Positions 1-12,600 of a DNA stretch of 64,000 nt are shown piece by piece. Made by a program: the position numbers and the translations under genes. Positions within the stretch are counted from its first letter, which is position 1. Every line of letters begins with the position of its first letter. The stretch lies in contig JACEFZ010027747.1 in assembly GCA_014155875.1 (NCBI GenBank), forward strand, positions 210,742-274,741, in the 5' to 3' direction. Under the pieces are notes generated by a model. The model saw only the letters and a list, made by a program, of their open reading frames with translations, was not told the DNA's origin and ran no database searches. This DNA comes from Cepaea nemoralis (Eukaryota; Mollusca; Gastropoda; Stylommatophora; Helicidae).

Positions 1-315
1 CCTTCCACACACACACACACAACAGTATACGTAAAATGGAAGCTAAATTTAATAATACATACTAGAACAAGTCTATACGTCTTCATAAAACGTGATTTGC
101 AGGTCTACTTACGTTATAAAACGAATTTCAGAAAAGCGAGAAGTATAGAACTGTAAAGTGTGGAGAGAAAAACAATTTCAAATAATCAGTTCTTGTATTA
201 ACACTATCTTGAAATAATCTTAATTCCCGCGCTGGAAACCCCTAAATTCTCTCCCCCCCCCCACCCCAGGGAGAGGGGGGGGGGTGGTAAATTCCCCATC
301 AGTTGAGAACCACTG
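1..315 (-). mobile_element. hAT-type MITE copy, cut by the window edge
   Basis: This stretch is the reverse-strand relative of the complete element at 54720-55107. Shared landmarks are the segment reading GGAAGCTAAATTTAATAATA, the AAAACGTGATTTGCAGGTCT segment, a C-run/G-run core near 252-286, and the end GTTGAGAACCACTG at 302-315. The terminal CAGTGGTTCTCAAC (reverse strand) is a typical hAT-group inverted terminus. The left end lies outside the window and no protein is encoded. The (CA)n near 9-22 may be a later insertion or tail. Confidence 0.7.
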
Positions 316-316
316 T

Positions 317-600
317 GCTAGACCACTGGCACTCCATATCTAAGACACTTTATGCTAGAAAACCAAAACTCCATTTGACACTCTTATGCTAGACAGCTGA
401 CACTACATTTGACACTTTTAAGCTAGACAACTGACAATCTATATCTAGGACACTGTATGCTAGACAACTGACACTCCACATCTGAAACATTTTATACTAG
501 ACAACTGACAGTCCTGATCCAAAACACTTTATGCTAGACAATTGGCACTAGGCATGTGAGACACTTTTATTCTAGACAACTGACACCCAACCTATCTGTC
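317..600. repeat. Minisatellite, about 37-bp unit, 8 copies
   Basis: Degenerate units start with GCTAGACAACTGACACTCCA and continue with a variable part ending in GACACTTTAT. About eight units follow the MITE end directly. Units differ by substitutions and small deletions, so the array is old. There is no coding potential. Confidence 0.75.
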
Positions 601-1090
601 AACCTGCTCGTTTCCCAACATATCAACATGTCCTGGAGAAAGCGGCAACGGACGCTTCGTATCTTTGATGTTTGAAATGAAGCATGCCACTCTGCACGAA
701 AACATGCATGCCTTCACCTTTCACCTTTCCCATTTGCTCTGTAAGTCCGTTACAAGCATGACCTCCAGCCAGCCAAACGCCACAGAGAACACAACCAACA
801 GATGGGACCCAGCCCCACGATGCTGGAGAAGGAAACAATATTTATGACATCGTCAGGAAAATATAACAATGTACAAAGACATATAAATTAACTTGAATAA
901 CGCAGACACAAACAATAGATTAAACGATTTATTGTCTGGCATATTTCGCTGCATCTCGTCAGGTACATACTGCAGAATTCACACAGCAAAGTACAATAAC
1001 TAGATAAATCCTTCAAGCTGAAAAATACACATGATCGCACAGTAATGTCAGTTGTCTACCACGGTAATTTTAAACTGACTAACATGTCTT
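601..1090. other. Unassigned spacer, probably partly Penelope-like element 3' region
   Basis: Short open frames at 623-847 on both strands overlap each other and show no recognisable domain. The part from about 900 to 1090 lies just downstream of the minus-strand GIY-YIG reading frame and may be non-coding 3' sequence of that element. A related degraded stretch occurs near 50041-50100. Confidence 0.35.
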
Positions 1091-1097
1091 TCTGTTT

Positions 1098-1541
1098 TCA
1101 CAAAACTGACTTGTGGAGCTTAATCATCATGGCTTCTGTAGACTTTAACAAGCGAGTATTTTGTGTGTTAAACAACACGCGAAAGGCACTGTCTCTATCA
1201 ATCACATGACCGATTTCCAGCACATGCCTTGAGATTGATGAAGTGGGGAGCTTCCGGTGTGTTGGCCTCACAAGGCTGCCATCGCCGGTGTGTAGTATCT
1301 TGTCAATCCATTGAAGTATGTGTTCAGCAACTCTGTTGTTCAACTGCCTCTCGATTCTGCCTATGTAGGTAGTCTGGCACCTACATGTGAATTGGTAAAT
1401 GCAATTGTTTTTGGCGTACAGAGAAACAGGTTCTTTTACTGCTGGGGTGGGAATCGGAGTGGTTCTGTACTTAATGATTGGAGTTGCAGCATAGAATTTT
1501 CGGCCGATTGCTGTAATGAGCCGGTCTTGTAGACGTTGCAT
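1098..1541 (-). pseudogene. GIY-YIG endonuclease domain of the Penelope-like element
   Basis: This 147-residue open frame carries the nuclease domain that Penelope-like elements use to nick target DNA. Visible signatures are the Cys-containing CIYQFTCRC lead-in, TYIGR in place of the usual YIGxT, the Arg of QLNNRVAEH, and a downstream SISRHVLEIGHVIDRDSAF block typical of the family. It is separated from the upstream RT block by a frame change, so it is described as part of a decayed element, not as a host gene. Confidence 0.8.
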
Positions 1542-1814
1542 TACGTCATCCCTCGAAAGGTTAGCTGGATGAATACCTTGTGTTTAGGGATGTAGTTCGT
1601 CTGGTTTTGGTTTGGGCTGTTGGCAGTGGCGCTTTATAAATCTTGTGGAGTACCAATTCAAGTTTAAGACATTTTTCAGAGTTTCAAATTTCTCTGTCAG
1701 TGTGTCCTGGGAGCATATCGTCCCAGCACGGTCAATTAGGGTCCGTACTAAGCCCCGTTTGTACTGGACAGGTGTGAAGCTCTGAACATTTAAGTATTGG
1801 CCAATCCATGTTTC

Positions 1815-2643
1815 TTAGCGGTACACCGATCTTTGAATTGTGCCGTCTGCTCTACATCTCATTAGAATATCTAGAAACGGCAACGCTTCGTTATGTTCGT
1901 GTTCCATAGATAGAGAGATGTTTTTATGCGTGATGTTCATTATGGCCTGGAACGATGTTGCCTGTAGCTCGTCTGTGGTGATAATTAGTATAATATCCAC
2001 AAAACGACGGTAGAAGACCAAGTTGTTAATGTCTGAGGATCTCTTTTCTTCTAAATGTGCCATGAAGATATCCATTAGAATAGGACCAAGAGGACTTCCC
2101 ATGGCCACTCCGTCAATTTGGAGGTATGACTTTGTTAGAAAATTGAATTGTATGTTGACGATACATAGCAGTAATAGCCTCTCCAGAATAGATGTTGGTA
2201 TGCCTAGTTGTTAGTTGTTTGTCTTTAATGCGTTCGTTCCCTTATTATTTTCACTGTCTCCTCTAATGGATCGTTGGTGAATTGGGAGGCTATATCCATG
2301 GATGCCATGTGTTTATTTTTTATGTCCATAGTATCCAATAATTCCACCAGTTTCAATGTATCTCTGGGTATTTTTGGATCGCGGGACTGTCGTACTGTCT
2401 TTAAAATTTCAGCTAGCCATCTCGCCATTCGGTGTTGTGCAGAGTTCACCATGAACATGATCGGACTTAGCGGGATGCCGGGCTTATGAAGTTTGGGTAG
2501 ACGGTACTTCTGAGGAGTTTGGGAGCCACGTGGTGTGAGCGTTTTGGCAGTGGCCTCACAGATGAGTCCCGCATTCACAAGTGACTGGATCTCATTCCTC
2601 ATTTTTGCATCCAGGTCCTCCGACTTCTTTACTTGTTGATCTA
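1815..2643 (-). pseudogene. Reverse transcriptase fragments of the Penelope-like element
   Basis: Two frames cover RT motifs from the KLHK block through motif C. The first (2643-2225) shows PKYRLPKLHKPGIPLSPIM and a Phe-Thr-Asn motif-A region, DIASQFTNDPLEET. The second (2108-1815) starts at motif B, MAMGSPLGP. An acidic residue of the catalytic pair is lost (VDI for VDD). The open frame upstream of 2643 is only translated CTGT microsatellite and is not protein coding. Confidence 0.8.
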
Positions 2644-2653
2644 CCCTGAATTT

Positions 2654-2655
2654 AC

Positions 2656-2697
<42 letters not shown>

Positions 2698-2698
2698 T

Positions 2699-2772
<74 letters not shown>

Positions 2773-2795
2773 TATTTACACAGACATACATATAC

Positions 2796-2842
<47 letters not shown>

Positions 2843-3177
2843 TATACAGACAGACAGATACACAGACCGACAGACAGACAAGTAAGTAGGCATAAATATT
2901 TCCAGGCCGATTGACAGACAGGCAACGTAATAGGCAGACGGACAAGTAAGCAGATATATTTACAGACATATTTACAGACATATTTACAGACAGGAAAAAT
3001 AATACAGACAGACTGACAGATATACAGACAGACAGGCAGATATACAGACAGGCAGGCAGATATACAGACAGACATATATACAGACATACAGACAGATACT
3101 TATACAACAGATACATATACAAAAGACATATATACAAACAGACATATATACAGACAGACATGTATACAAACAGACCT

Positions 3178-3212
<35 letters not shown>

Positions 3213-3494
3213 TGCATATATACAGACAGGCAAAAATACAGACAGACATATATACAGACATACATATACAGACAGACAGATACATAGACAAATACACAGA
3301 TAGATAGACAGACAGATACACATACAGGCAGACAGATATACAGAAAAACAGATGCACAGACAGACAGACAGACAACAGACACACACACAGACAGACAGAT
3401 ACAAACACAGACATACAGATACACAGACGGACAGACAGATTCATACACATACAGACATATACCCAGACCGACATATACACAGACATACTTATAC

Positions 3495-3552
<58 letters not shown>

Positions 3553-3865
3553 CGATACATCGACAGACACACACAGACAGACATATACACACACCGACAG
3601 ACAAACATATACACAGACAGACCAACAGACCGACAGTCAGATAGACATATACATACCATACACAGACAGACATATACACTTATATACAGATAGATAGACA
3701 GATAGACAGACAGGCAGATAGACACCTACACAGGCACACACATGTGTATATATATATGCGAACAGACATATATACAGACATACATACGTATATACAAACA
3801 GACAGACATATACCTATACAGACAGACAAACATACACATACACAGGCAGACAAACAGACAGCAAG
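2654..3865. repeat. CAGA microsatellite/minisatellite, about 1.2 kb
   Basis: Nearly pure (CAGA)n at 2656-2840, 3180-3210 and 3495-3552 alternates with degenerate CAGACATATA-type units. All long open frames here, poly-(TDRQ) or poly-(SVCL), are translations of the repeat and were not called as genes. The array abuts the 5' truncation point of the Penelope-like element. Confidence 0.95.
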
Positions 3866-3876
3866 GCACGCAGACA

Positions 3877-3877
3877 G

Positions 3878-3914
<37 letters not shown>
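3877..3914. repeat. (CA)n microsatellite
   Basis: A short pure CA dinucleotide run closes the CAGA-rich region. After it, to 4235, the sequence is unique with no recognised gene. Confidence 0.95.
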
Positions 3915-3919
<5 letters not shown>

Positions 3920-4235
3920 CACCCAGAGAGAGAGGAAGCAAGAAAGATGAACCCAGCAGATTTCTACACACCACTCTAGAGCCGCCATCATGGTGTCAGA
4001 AGTTAACGACCAAATCGTCTGCGGACAACACCAGAACCATGTGCATTGATTGCCCATCTCTCTGTCTGCTTGTCTTCCTTCCATGTCCCACATCTGACCT
4101 TCCTCGTATTCTTTGCTTTTTGTTTTTCTCAGTAAGAAAATAGACCTTTAACTTCCTGTCTGTTAAGTTATTTCTTCTGTGTCTTTATTACCCTCTTTCT
4201 TCTAAACCCGTCCGTGTAAACGTGTAAAATCCTGG

Positions 4236-4241
4236 TATGAG
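4236..4241. other. Left target-site duplication TATGAG of the foldback element
   Basis: TATGAG ends exactly where the left inverted arm begins. The same six bases begin exactly where the right arm ends (16195-16200). A six-base duplication flush with both arm ends is evidence that the 12-kb palindrome was inserted as a unit. Confidence 0.75.
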
Positions 4242-4556
4242 AGTAGTTAGAAAAGCGCAAAACGGTTAGTATTTGGTGGAGCCTCCACCATTTGACCTTG
4301 ACCTCGGTGATTTTCACTCCCCCTCGGTCATGTAGTTGGGTGGGGTAAGGGGTGATATCTAGGTCATATCTAAGGGCGATAATTCTAAGATTTTATGTTT
4401 CTAAGGGCAGATAACTATTGAGTGTGTGTATAAAATTTTTAATTAATTATTATAAAATAAAATAAAATAAATAAAAATAAAAATACATAACGACGGGGTG
4501 CGGGGGTGGTGGCGAGGAGGTTGGCGCGTGGGGCGAGGCTAGATGATTGGGTTCTA

Positions 4557-5120
4557 AACACTATCATCACAGGGTTACAAATGAAACCTTAAAATGTACA
4601 GATGGTCGATATTATTGATTTTAGCGGGTATAGCTTAGTGAAATTCGTTGGTGAGGGGTGGGTAGCGGCTATTAGTGCTTTGTAGAGTGTCGTAGTGGCC
4701 TATACACTAATCATCATACGGGTTACAAATGAAAACCTTAAAAAGTAAAAATGGCCGATAATATTGATTTTAGCGGGTATAGCTTAGTGAAATTCGTTGG
4801 TGAGGGTTGGGTAGCGGCTATTAGTGAGTTTTAGAGTGTCGTAGCTGCCTATACACTATTATCATACGGGATACAAATGAAAACCTTAAAAAGTAAAGAT
4901 GGCCGATTTTAATGATTTTAGCGGGTATAGCTTACTTAAATTTATTAAGAGGTGGGTAGCGGCTAGTAGTGCTATGTAGAGGGTCGTAGTGACTTATTCA
5001 CTAACATAACACGTGTTACAAATAAAACCTTGAAAGCTAAAGATCGCTGATTGTAATGGATATAGTGTAGTATCATTCGGCGGTAAGGGGTGGGTACCAG
5101 GTATTAGTGGTCAAACAGTG
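4557..5120 (+). repeat. About 145-bp tandem units in the left arm, 4 copies
   Basis: Each unit contains GGTTACAAATGAAAACCTTA, a GATTTTAGCGGGTATAGCTT segment and GTGGGTAGCGGCTATTAGTG. Mirror copies stand at about 15370-15890 on the right arm. No coding potential was seen. Confidence 0.8.
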
Positions 5121-6235
5121 GTCAAGTGGTGGTCAAGTAAGGAAAATTTTAGGGAAAGTGATTGTAATTATATGATGATGCTTAAAGGGTGGTAAATTAG
5201 TGGTCAAGCAGTGGTCAAGTAAGGACAATTTTAGGGAAAAGTGATTGTAATGATATGATGATGCTTAAAGGATGGTAAATTAGTGGTAAATTAGTGGTCA
5301 AGCAGTGGTCAAGGGGTGGTCAAGTAAGGAAAATTTTAGGGAAAAGTGGTTATAATGATATGGTGATGATTTAAATGGTGGTAAATTAGTGGTCAAGCAA
5401 TGGTCAAGTGGTGGTCAAGTAGTGGTCAAGTAAGGAAAATTTTTGGGACAATTGGTCGTAGCGATATGGTGATGGTTAAAGGATGGTAAATTAGTGGTCA
5501 GGCAGTGGTCAAGTGGTGATCAAGTGGTCGAGTGACCACTTAAATTGTAGATGACGATGTCCCTAAGATTATTGTAGTGGTTAAAGTGATCGATGACATG
5601 GTCAAGTAGAGGTCAACCAGTGGTGAAGTGGTCGAATGAACACTTAAAAGGTAGAGAAAAGTACGTATATTGAACGGTGATGGTAAAATGGTCGACGTGG
5701 TCAAGCAGTGGTCAAGTAGTGTTCAAACCAGTGGTCAACCGCTTCAAGTGAGAAAATTGTAGGGTATGGTACGTGTAGTGAACAGAGATGAATAAATTAA
5801 GTAGTGACGTTGTCAAGTAGTGATCAAGTAGCGGGCAAGTACTGGTCAAATGGTCGAGTGACCACTTAAATTGTAAGGGAAAGTACGTGTAGTTAACCTG
5901 TGTTGGTTAAAGTGATCGATGACGTGCTCAAGTAGTGGCCAAGTAGTGGTAAATGGTCGAATGACTACTTAAATTATCGGTGAAAGTAGGTATGGTGACA
6001 TGGTGATGATCAAGAGTTGGTCAAGTGGTGCTCAAATAGTGGTCAAGTAGTGGTCAAGTAGTCGAATGACCACTTAAATTATAGGGTATGGTACATGTAG
6101 TGAAACGGTGATTGGTAAAATAAGTAAGGACATAGTCAAATAGTGGTCAAGTACTGGTGAAGTAGTGATCAAGTGGTCGAAGGATCACTGTAGTGACATG
6201 ATGATGGTTAAAGTGATCGATGAAATGATCAAGAC
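5095..6235 (+). repeat. GTGGTCAAG-type minisatellite in the left arm
   Basis: The tract is built from short degenerate words (AGTGGTCAAG, GTGGTAAATT, GGTCGAGTGACCACTTAAAT). Larger periods of about 90 to 130 bp are visible, for example the repeated GGAAAATTTTAGGGAAAAGTG segment. The mirror copy is at about 14215-15345. Confidence 0.8.
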
Positions 6236-6239
6236 GTTA

Positions 6240-6960
6240 TGCCGACTGCTAAGTTCAGAAAGTAATGTCCTTACTAGCGACAATTTCCCTGACAGAATCG
6301 CCTCGAGCACTGATTTTTATATTGATCAATAGCACCTAGTGGTACAGTCAACACACATGGACAATAGTTAATCTGGTCAAAGATGGCGTTGCACCCTATC
6401 ACACATGGGTAATTGCTACAACCAAACTACGTCTCATTCACTAAAACTGGTCAAATATGGTGTCACATCCGGTCACAGGGGTAATGGGACATCTGAGACA
6501 CGTGGTTAAGAGGGAAACTATAGAAAAAGGGTGTCCTATCGGTTGTCGAGTCAGGGAACCTAACGTATGATGATCACTGTGTATAGGAGTGAATACACTG
6601 CATCATCACCACTGCATCCGAAGGGTAAATGGTCACCCCCTTCTCTCTCTCTTTTCTATAACCGTGTAGTCCTAGTGTTATCCGGTTACACCAAAGGACA
6701 CCCGAGCATCAACACAACAAACTGCCCCGATTCAACCTTAGGCAATGCACGTAACATGACAGGTCACATGTCCGCGTCATAATCAGCGACGTTATCACGT
6801 ATCAAATTAGATAGCCACACTTCATTTCCTTTCTATGTGTCCATAGTGTCTTTACATCTTTCTCAAGGAAAACCATTTCCAAGGACCAATATATGTTATT
6901 TGTCAGTGTACCTGCTCAGTGCCACACTTCACAACCAGACAAAAATACACGTTCTATGTA
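6240..6960 (+). other. Unique part of the left arm, no gene recognised
   Basis: Non-repetitive sequence with a mirror copy at about 13440-14200. Open frames of 60-75 codons at 6567-6782 and 6837-7055 have no recognisable motif, and their mirror versions are broken by single-base indels. I see no transposase or polymerase signature. Confidence 0.5.
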
Positions 6961-7050
6961 CCACTTTCAACCGTCAAATAAGAAAATATGTTAGACAAAA
7001 TATTAAAATTATTGATCAAATACAGAAATATATCACCCAAACTTATAAAA

Positions 7051-8990
7051 AGTAGGAACATATGTTAACCAAATGGAAAATATCTTAGCCAAATAGGAAA
7101 ATTTGTTAGCCAAATAGAAAAAATATTGACCACGTAATGATATATCTTGTCCACACTTATGAAAAGTAGGGAAATTTGTTAGTCAAATGAGAAAAAAGAT
7201 TGACCAAGTAACGAAATACCCAAACCAAACTTATGAAAAGTACGAAACCCTTGTTAAGAAAGTATGAAAATGTATCGACCAAACAGAGAAATATATCACC
7301 CAAACTTATAAAAAGTAGGAACATATGTTAACCAAATGGAAATATCTTGGGCAAATAGGGAAATTTGTTAGCCAAATGGGGAAAATATTGTCCAAGTAAC
7401 GAAATATCCCCCAACAAACTAAGGAAAGTACGAAACTTTGTTAAGCAAGTATGAAAAGGTATCGACCAAGTAGAGAAATATATCACCCAAACTTATAAAA
7501 AGTAGGAACATATGTTAACCACAGAGAAAATACCTTGGCCAAATAGGAAATTTGTTAGCCAAAGGGGGAAAATATTGTTCCAAGTGACGAAATACCCCCC
7601 AACAAACTTAGGAAAAGTACGAAACTTTGTAAGCAAGTATGAAAAGGTATCGACCAAACAGAGAAATATATCACCTAAACTTATAAAAAGTAAGAACATA
7701 TGTTAACCAAATGGAAAATATCTTGGCCAAATAGGAAATATTGTTAGCCAAATAGAAAAAAATATTGACCACGTAACGATATATCTTGTCCACACTTATG
7801 AAAAGTAGGGAAATTTGTTAGTCAATGAGAAAAAGATTGACCAAGTAACGAAATACCCAACCAAACTTATGAAAAGTACGAAACCTTGTTAAGAAAGTAT
7901 GAAAAGTATCGACCAAACAGAGAAATATATCACCCAAACCTTATAAAAGTAGGAACATATGTTAACCAAATGGAAAATATCTTGGCCAAATAGGAAATAT
8001 TGTTAGCCAAATAGAAAAATATGACCACGTAACGATATATCTTGGTCCACACTTATGAAAAGTAGGGAAATTTGTTAGTCAAATGAGGAAAATATTGACC
8101 ACGTAACGAAGTACCCCCAAAAAACTTAGGAAAAGTACGAAACTTTGTTAAGCAAGTATGAAAAGGTATCGGCCAAATAGAGAAATATATCACCCAAACT
8201 TATAAAAGTAGGAACATATGTTAACCAAATGGAAAATATCTTGGCCAAATAGGAAAATTTGTTAGCCAAATAGAAAAAAATATTGACCACGTAATGATAT
8301 ATCTTGTCCACACTTATGAAAAGTAGGAAATTTGTTAGTCAAATGAGAAAAAAAGATGACCAAGTAACGAAAATACCCAACCAAACTTATGAAAAGTACG
8401 AAACCTTGTTAAGAAAGTATGAAAAGGTATCGACCAAACAGAGAAATATATCACCCAAACTTATAAAAAGTAGGAACATATGTTAAAACAAATGGAAAAT
8501 ATCTTGGCCAAATAGGAAATATTGTTAGCCAAATAGAAAAATATTGACCACGTAACGATATATCTTGTCCACACTTATGAAAAGTAGGGAAATTTGTTAG
8601 TCAAATGAGGAAAATATTGACCACGTAACGAAGTACCCCCCAAAAAAACTTAGGAAAAGTACGAAACTTTGTAAGCAAGTATGAAAAGGTATCGGCCAAA
8701 TAGAGAAATATATCACCCAAACTTATAAAAAGTAGGAACATATGTTAAATAAATGGAAAATATCTTGGCCAAATAGGAAAATTTGTTAGCCAAATAGAAA
8801 AAATATTGACCACGTAACGATGTATCTTGTCCACACTTATGAAAGTAGGGAAATTTGTTAGTCAAATGGGGAAGACTCATTAGACCCGTAACGAAACTGA
8901 CCCCCACAACACTGACTTGTACGGAAAAAGTACGAACTAGTGTTAGAGCTCAGTAGGAAAAGGCGTATCGGCCAAACAGAGAAATAGTAA
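7051..8990 (+). repeat. Tandem array of about 260-bp and 188-bp units in the left arm
   Basis: Starts of the segment AGTAGGAACATATGTTAACC fall at 7051, 7314, 7501, 7689, 7948, 8207, 8469 and 8731, giving spacings of 263, 187, 188, 259, 259, 262 and 262. The short units lack one internal block. Each unit is itself made of shorter, related AAATAGGAAAATTTGTTAGCC-like words. The mirror array fills about 10200-13380. Confidence 0.85.
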
Positions 8991-9624
8991 CACCCAAACT
9001 TATGAAAAGTAGTAAGAAACTTGTTAGACAGCAAGTGAGACAAATAAACGAGGTCAAGTAAGAACAGAATTTGCTGATAGCAAATGTGGAAGTGTCGGGC
9101 CCACACATACAGATTGCTGTCACACAAACTTATATAAAACGGTAGCAAAAGTGGTATTTAAACGGGAAGCGATTGAACAACTCGGAAAATAAAGCACAGT
9201 TCAAAGAAGAATCATATGAATAAGATTCAAGGATTAGTATCATTCACACTGTATGAAAGAGTAGATAGCCGTGATAACCAATGGGAAAATATCATCACTC
9301 AAAGAGCAGAAATAGCTCGCTCGCCCTCACGGAGATAAGTAGGTAATGTGCTCGGCCAAGGGGAAAAAGCTATGACCACATACAGAAAGATACGCGACTA
9401 AGACTACTTATAAAAATCTAGGAACAAATGAGTACCCAACACAACGATAAGCTGACTGAAAGTTATATGTCAAACGTATACAAAATAACCAACATAGGCA
9501 ATACTATATTGAGCAAGTACAGACAGAGATCACCAAACTATAACTTGTCGTCCAAAGTGATAAAAAACAAAGAAAGGCTGTCAGCCAGCTGCTAAGAAAT
9601 AGGTATGGAAAGTAAGTCGACAAG

Positions 9625-9687
9625 ACTACCAGAACGTTTGATATTTTTATTTCCTTTTGTTGTTTGTCTTCCTTTTTGTTTTCTGAC
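9625..9687. other. Hairpin loop at the centre of the foldback element
   Basis: The inverted pair CTAAGAAATAGGTATGGAAA (9591-) and its complement ending at 9721 (TACCTATTTCTTAG) leave a T-rich loop of about 63 bases. Sequence on either side is noisy, so the exact axis is approximate. Confidence 0.55.
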
Positions 9688-12600
9688 TTGGTCGACCTTA
9701 CGGTTCATACCTATTTCTTAGACCTGGTGACGCCTCTTCTTTGTGTGTATCACTTGCGGACGACAAGATGTATAGTGTTGAGTGATAGAGGCCCCTGTAC
9801 TTGCGCAATATGTTTTCCTATTTGGATTATTTTTTAACGTGTTTAGGAATGATAACTTTCTCAGCCTTTTAGTTGTGTTGGGTAAGATTGTTTTCCTAAA
9901 TTTCTTATAAGTTTAGTCGAGAGATTTCGTATGTGGTCCTAACTGTTCCCCGTTGGCCGACAAGTACCGACTTGGTATCCGTTGGGAGCAAGCTATTTTC
10001 TCCTCTTTGGGTGATATTTGTTCACAGTTGGTTATCAAGCTGTCCGACTATTCAAGAAGTTTGAATGGATTAATGCATTACTGTATTCAATAGTATCTTC
10101 TTTGAACTATTACATTTCGAGTCTGCTTCCATAGCGTTTCCCGTGTAAAATAACAATTCTTCCGACGTTTGTATAATTTGGTGAGCAATTTCGGGATGTG
10201 GCCGACACTTTTCACATTTGCTATAGAATTTTCTGAGAGAACTTCTACCCTAGGTGTTTTCACTTTGGCTACAAATTTCCCTACTTTCAGAAGTTGGGGT
10301 GTCTAATTGCCTCTGTTGGGGCCGATACCTTTTCAGAAGTGCTTAACAAAAGTCTTCGTACTTCTTACCTAATTTGTTGGGGGTATTTCGTTACGTGGTC
10401 AATATGTGTTCCCCATTTTGACTAACAAAGTTCCCTACTTTTCATAAGTGGGGACAAGAGACAACCGTTACGGGGGCAATCGTTTTCTATTTGGCTCACA
10501 AATTTTTCCCTATTAGCCAAATAGTTTCCATTTGATTAGCATATATTCCTACTTTCTTTATAAGTGTTGGGTGAATATATTTCTCTATTTGGCCGATACC
10601 TTTTCATACGGGCTTAACCAGTTTCGTACTTTTCCGAAGTTTTTTGGGGTCTTCGTTTTACGTGGTCAATACTATTTTCCTCATTTGACTAACAAATCTC
10701 CCTACTTTTCAAAAGTGTGGAAAGATATATCGTACGGGTCAATATTTTTCTATTTGCTAACACAATATTTCCTATTGGCCAAGATACTTTTCCATTATGG
10801 TTAACATTGTTCCCTACCTTTTAATAATTTTGGGTGATATATTCTCTGTTTGGTCGGTACCTTTCAGACGATTCTTAACAACGGTCTCGTACTTGTTCAT
10901 AAGTTGGGTTGGGTATTTCGTTACGTAGTCAATCTTATTTCTCATTTTGAACTAACAAATGTCCCTACTTTTCATAAGTGTGGGACCAAGTATATCAGTT
11001 ACGCTGGTCAATATTTTTTCTATTTTGGCAAACAGTTTCCTATTGCCAAGATATTATTCCATTAGGTTAACATATGTTCCCTACGTTTTATAAGTTTGGG
11101 TGAGATATTTGCTCTATTTGGCCGATACCTGTCTCACTACTGCTTAACAAGTGTCGTAACTTGTCCTCAGTTTTTGGGGGGTACGGCCGTTACGTGGTCA
11201 TATTTCCTCATTGACTAACAATTTCCCTACGTTTCATAAGGGGACAAGATACTATCGTTTTACGTGTCAATAGGCTTTTTTCTGATTTTTGTCTGAACAA
11301 GAATTTCCTACTTCTGGCCAAGAGAGTTTTCCATTTGGGTACATGGGTTCATACGTTTTATAAGTTGGGTGACTATATTTCCTGTTTGTCGATACCTTGT
11401 CACTACTTTCTTAACAGGTTTCGTACGTGTCATAATTTGGTTTTGGGTATTCGTATAATTGGTGCAAAGTATTCTTTCCTACAGTTGACCTACAACAATT
11501 TGCCTACTTTCTCATAAGTGTGGACAAGATAGATCGTTACTGGGCAATAGTTTTTTTCTATTTGGCTAACAATATTTCTAGTTTGGCCAAGATATTTAGT
11601 TTCCCATTTGTTAACATATGTTCCTACGTTTTTTAGAAGGTTCTGGGTGATAGAATTTTCCTTCTGTTTGGTCAGATACCTTTTCATACTTTCTTAACAA
11701 GGGTTCGTACTATTTCATAAGTTTGGTTTTGTGGGTAACTCTTACTTTGGTCAATCTTTTTCTCTCATTGGCCTTAACAATTTCCCCTAACGTTTTCTAA
11801 ATGGGGACAGATTATGCGTTACGGGTCAATATAGTCTTTTCTAGTTTTGGCAAACATATGGCCGAGTGGGCCCAAGAAATTTTACCATTTGGTACACATA
11901 ATGTTCTTACTTTTTAGAAGTGTAGGTGAGGATATACTCTCGCTAGGTGTGGTCGATACCGTCGATACTGCTTACAAAGTTTCGTACTTTCCTAAGTGTT
12001 GGTTGGGGGTAGTGTCGTCACTTGGACACATACTCTTTCTTTGGCTAACAATTTCCTATTGGCCAAGGGAGGTTCTCTGGGGTAACGTATGCTTCCTCAG
12101 CTTTTTATAAGTTGCTGGGTGACATATTTCTCTACTGGTCGATACCTTTGTCACTACGTCGCGTACAAAGTCTTGTCGTACTTTCCTTAGTGTGTTGGGG
12201 ACAGTTCGTTACTGGACAACTATTCTTTCCCAGTTGGCTAACAAATTGTCCGATTTGCCAAGATCTTTCAGCGTCTAACAGTAGTGGCCACTTGCTTATA
12301 AGTTATTGGGTGAGCTGTCGAATTTCTCTGTTGGTGCGATACATTTCTCAGACGTTTCTTAACAAGCGTGTCGTACGTTTTCATCTAAGTGTGGTTTTGG
12401 TATTTCGTTCCTTGTCCAATCTTTTGTCTCATTGGACTAACAATTTCCGACGTTTCATAGTGTGGACAAGACGATAGCGTTACGTGGCTCAATAGTTTTC
12501 TCTCTCGATGTGCTACCAATAGTGCCTAGTTGGCCAAGAGATATTCCATCTGGTTAACATATGTGTCTTACTTTTTAGAAGTTTAGGTGATATGTCTGTC

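Larger units (their letters stand above)
1098..2643 (-). mobile_element. Penelope-like element (RT plus GIY-YIG endonuclease), decayed and 5'-truncated
   Basis: Read on the minus strand, three successive frames form one retroelement protein. At 2643-2225 is the N-terminal part of the reverse transcriptase: YRLPKLHKPG, then MASMDIASQFTNDPLEET, the motif-A region. At 2108-1815 come motif B, MGSPLGPILMDIFMAHLEE, and the motif-C region, FYRRFVDIILII. At 1541-1098 is a GIY-YIG type nuclease with C.Y.FTCRC..TYIGR...QLNNRVAEH. RT followed by GIY-YIG is the diagnostic order of Penelope-like elements. The YVDD-like catalytic motif reads FVDI, and frames change between blocks, so this copy is dead. The 5' end stops at a CAGA microsatellite. 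Confidence 0.88.
4242..9624 (+). repeat. Left inverted arm of the foldback element
   Basis: The arm pairs with 9688-16194. From about 4242 to 8870 the sequence is clean. From 8870 inward the tandem units become irregular, with many extra or missing bases. It holds, in order, an A/T tract near 4440-4490, units of about 145 bp (4557-5120), the GTGGTCAAG minisatellite, a 600-bp unique part and tandem units of about 260 bp. Confidence 0.8.

Noticed and set aside
944..962. Hammerhead-ribozyme-like core on the minus strand (CTGACGAG...CGAAA) near the Penelope-like element
   Set aside because: Penelope-like elements do carry hammerheads, but I could not find the partner strands for helices I and III or a cleavage triplet, so the match may be chance.
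2225..3725. Long Cys/Ser/Val/Leu- and Thr/Asp/Arg/Gln-repeat open frames
   Set aside because: They are six-frame translations of the CAGA array. The 4-bp unit is stop-free in all frames.
2654..3865. CRISPR-like array
   Set aside because: Tandem repeats here have no unique spacers, and the sequence is clearly from an animal genome.
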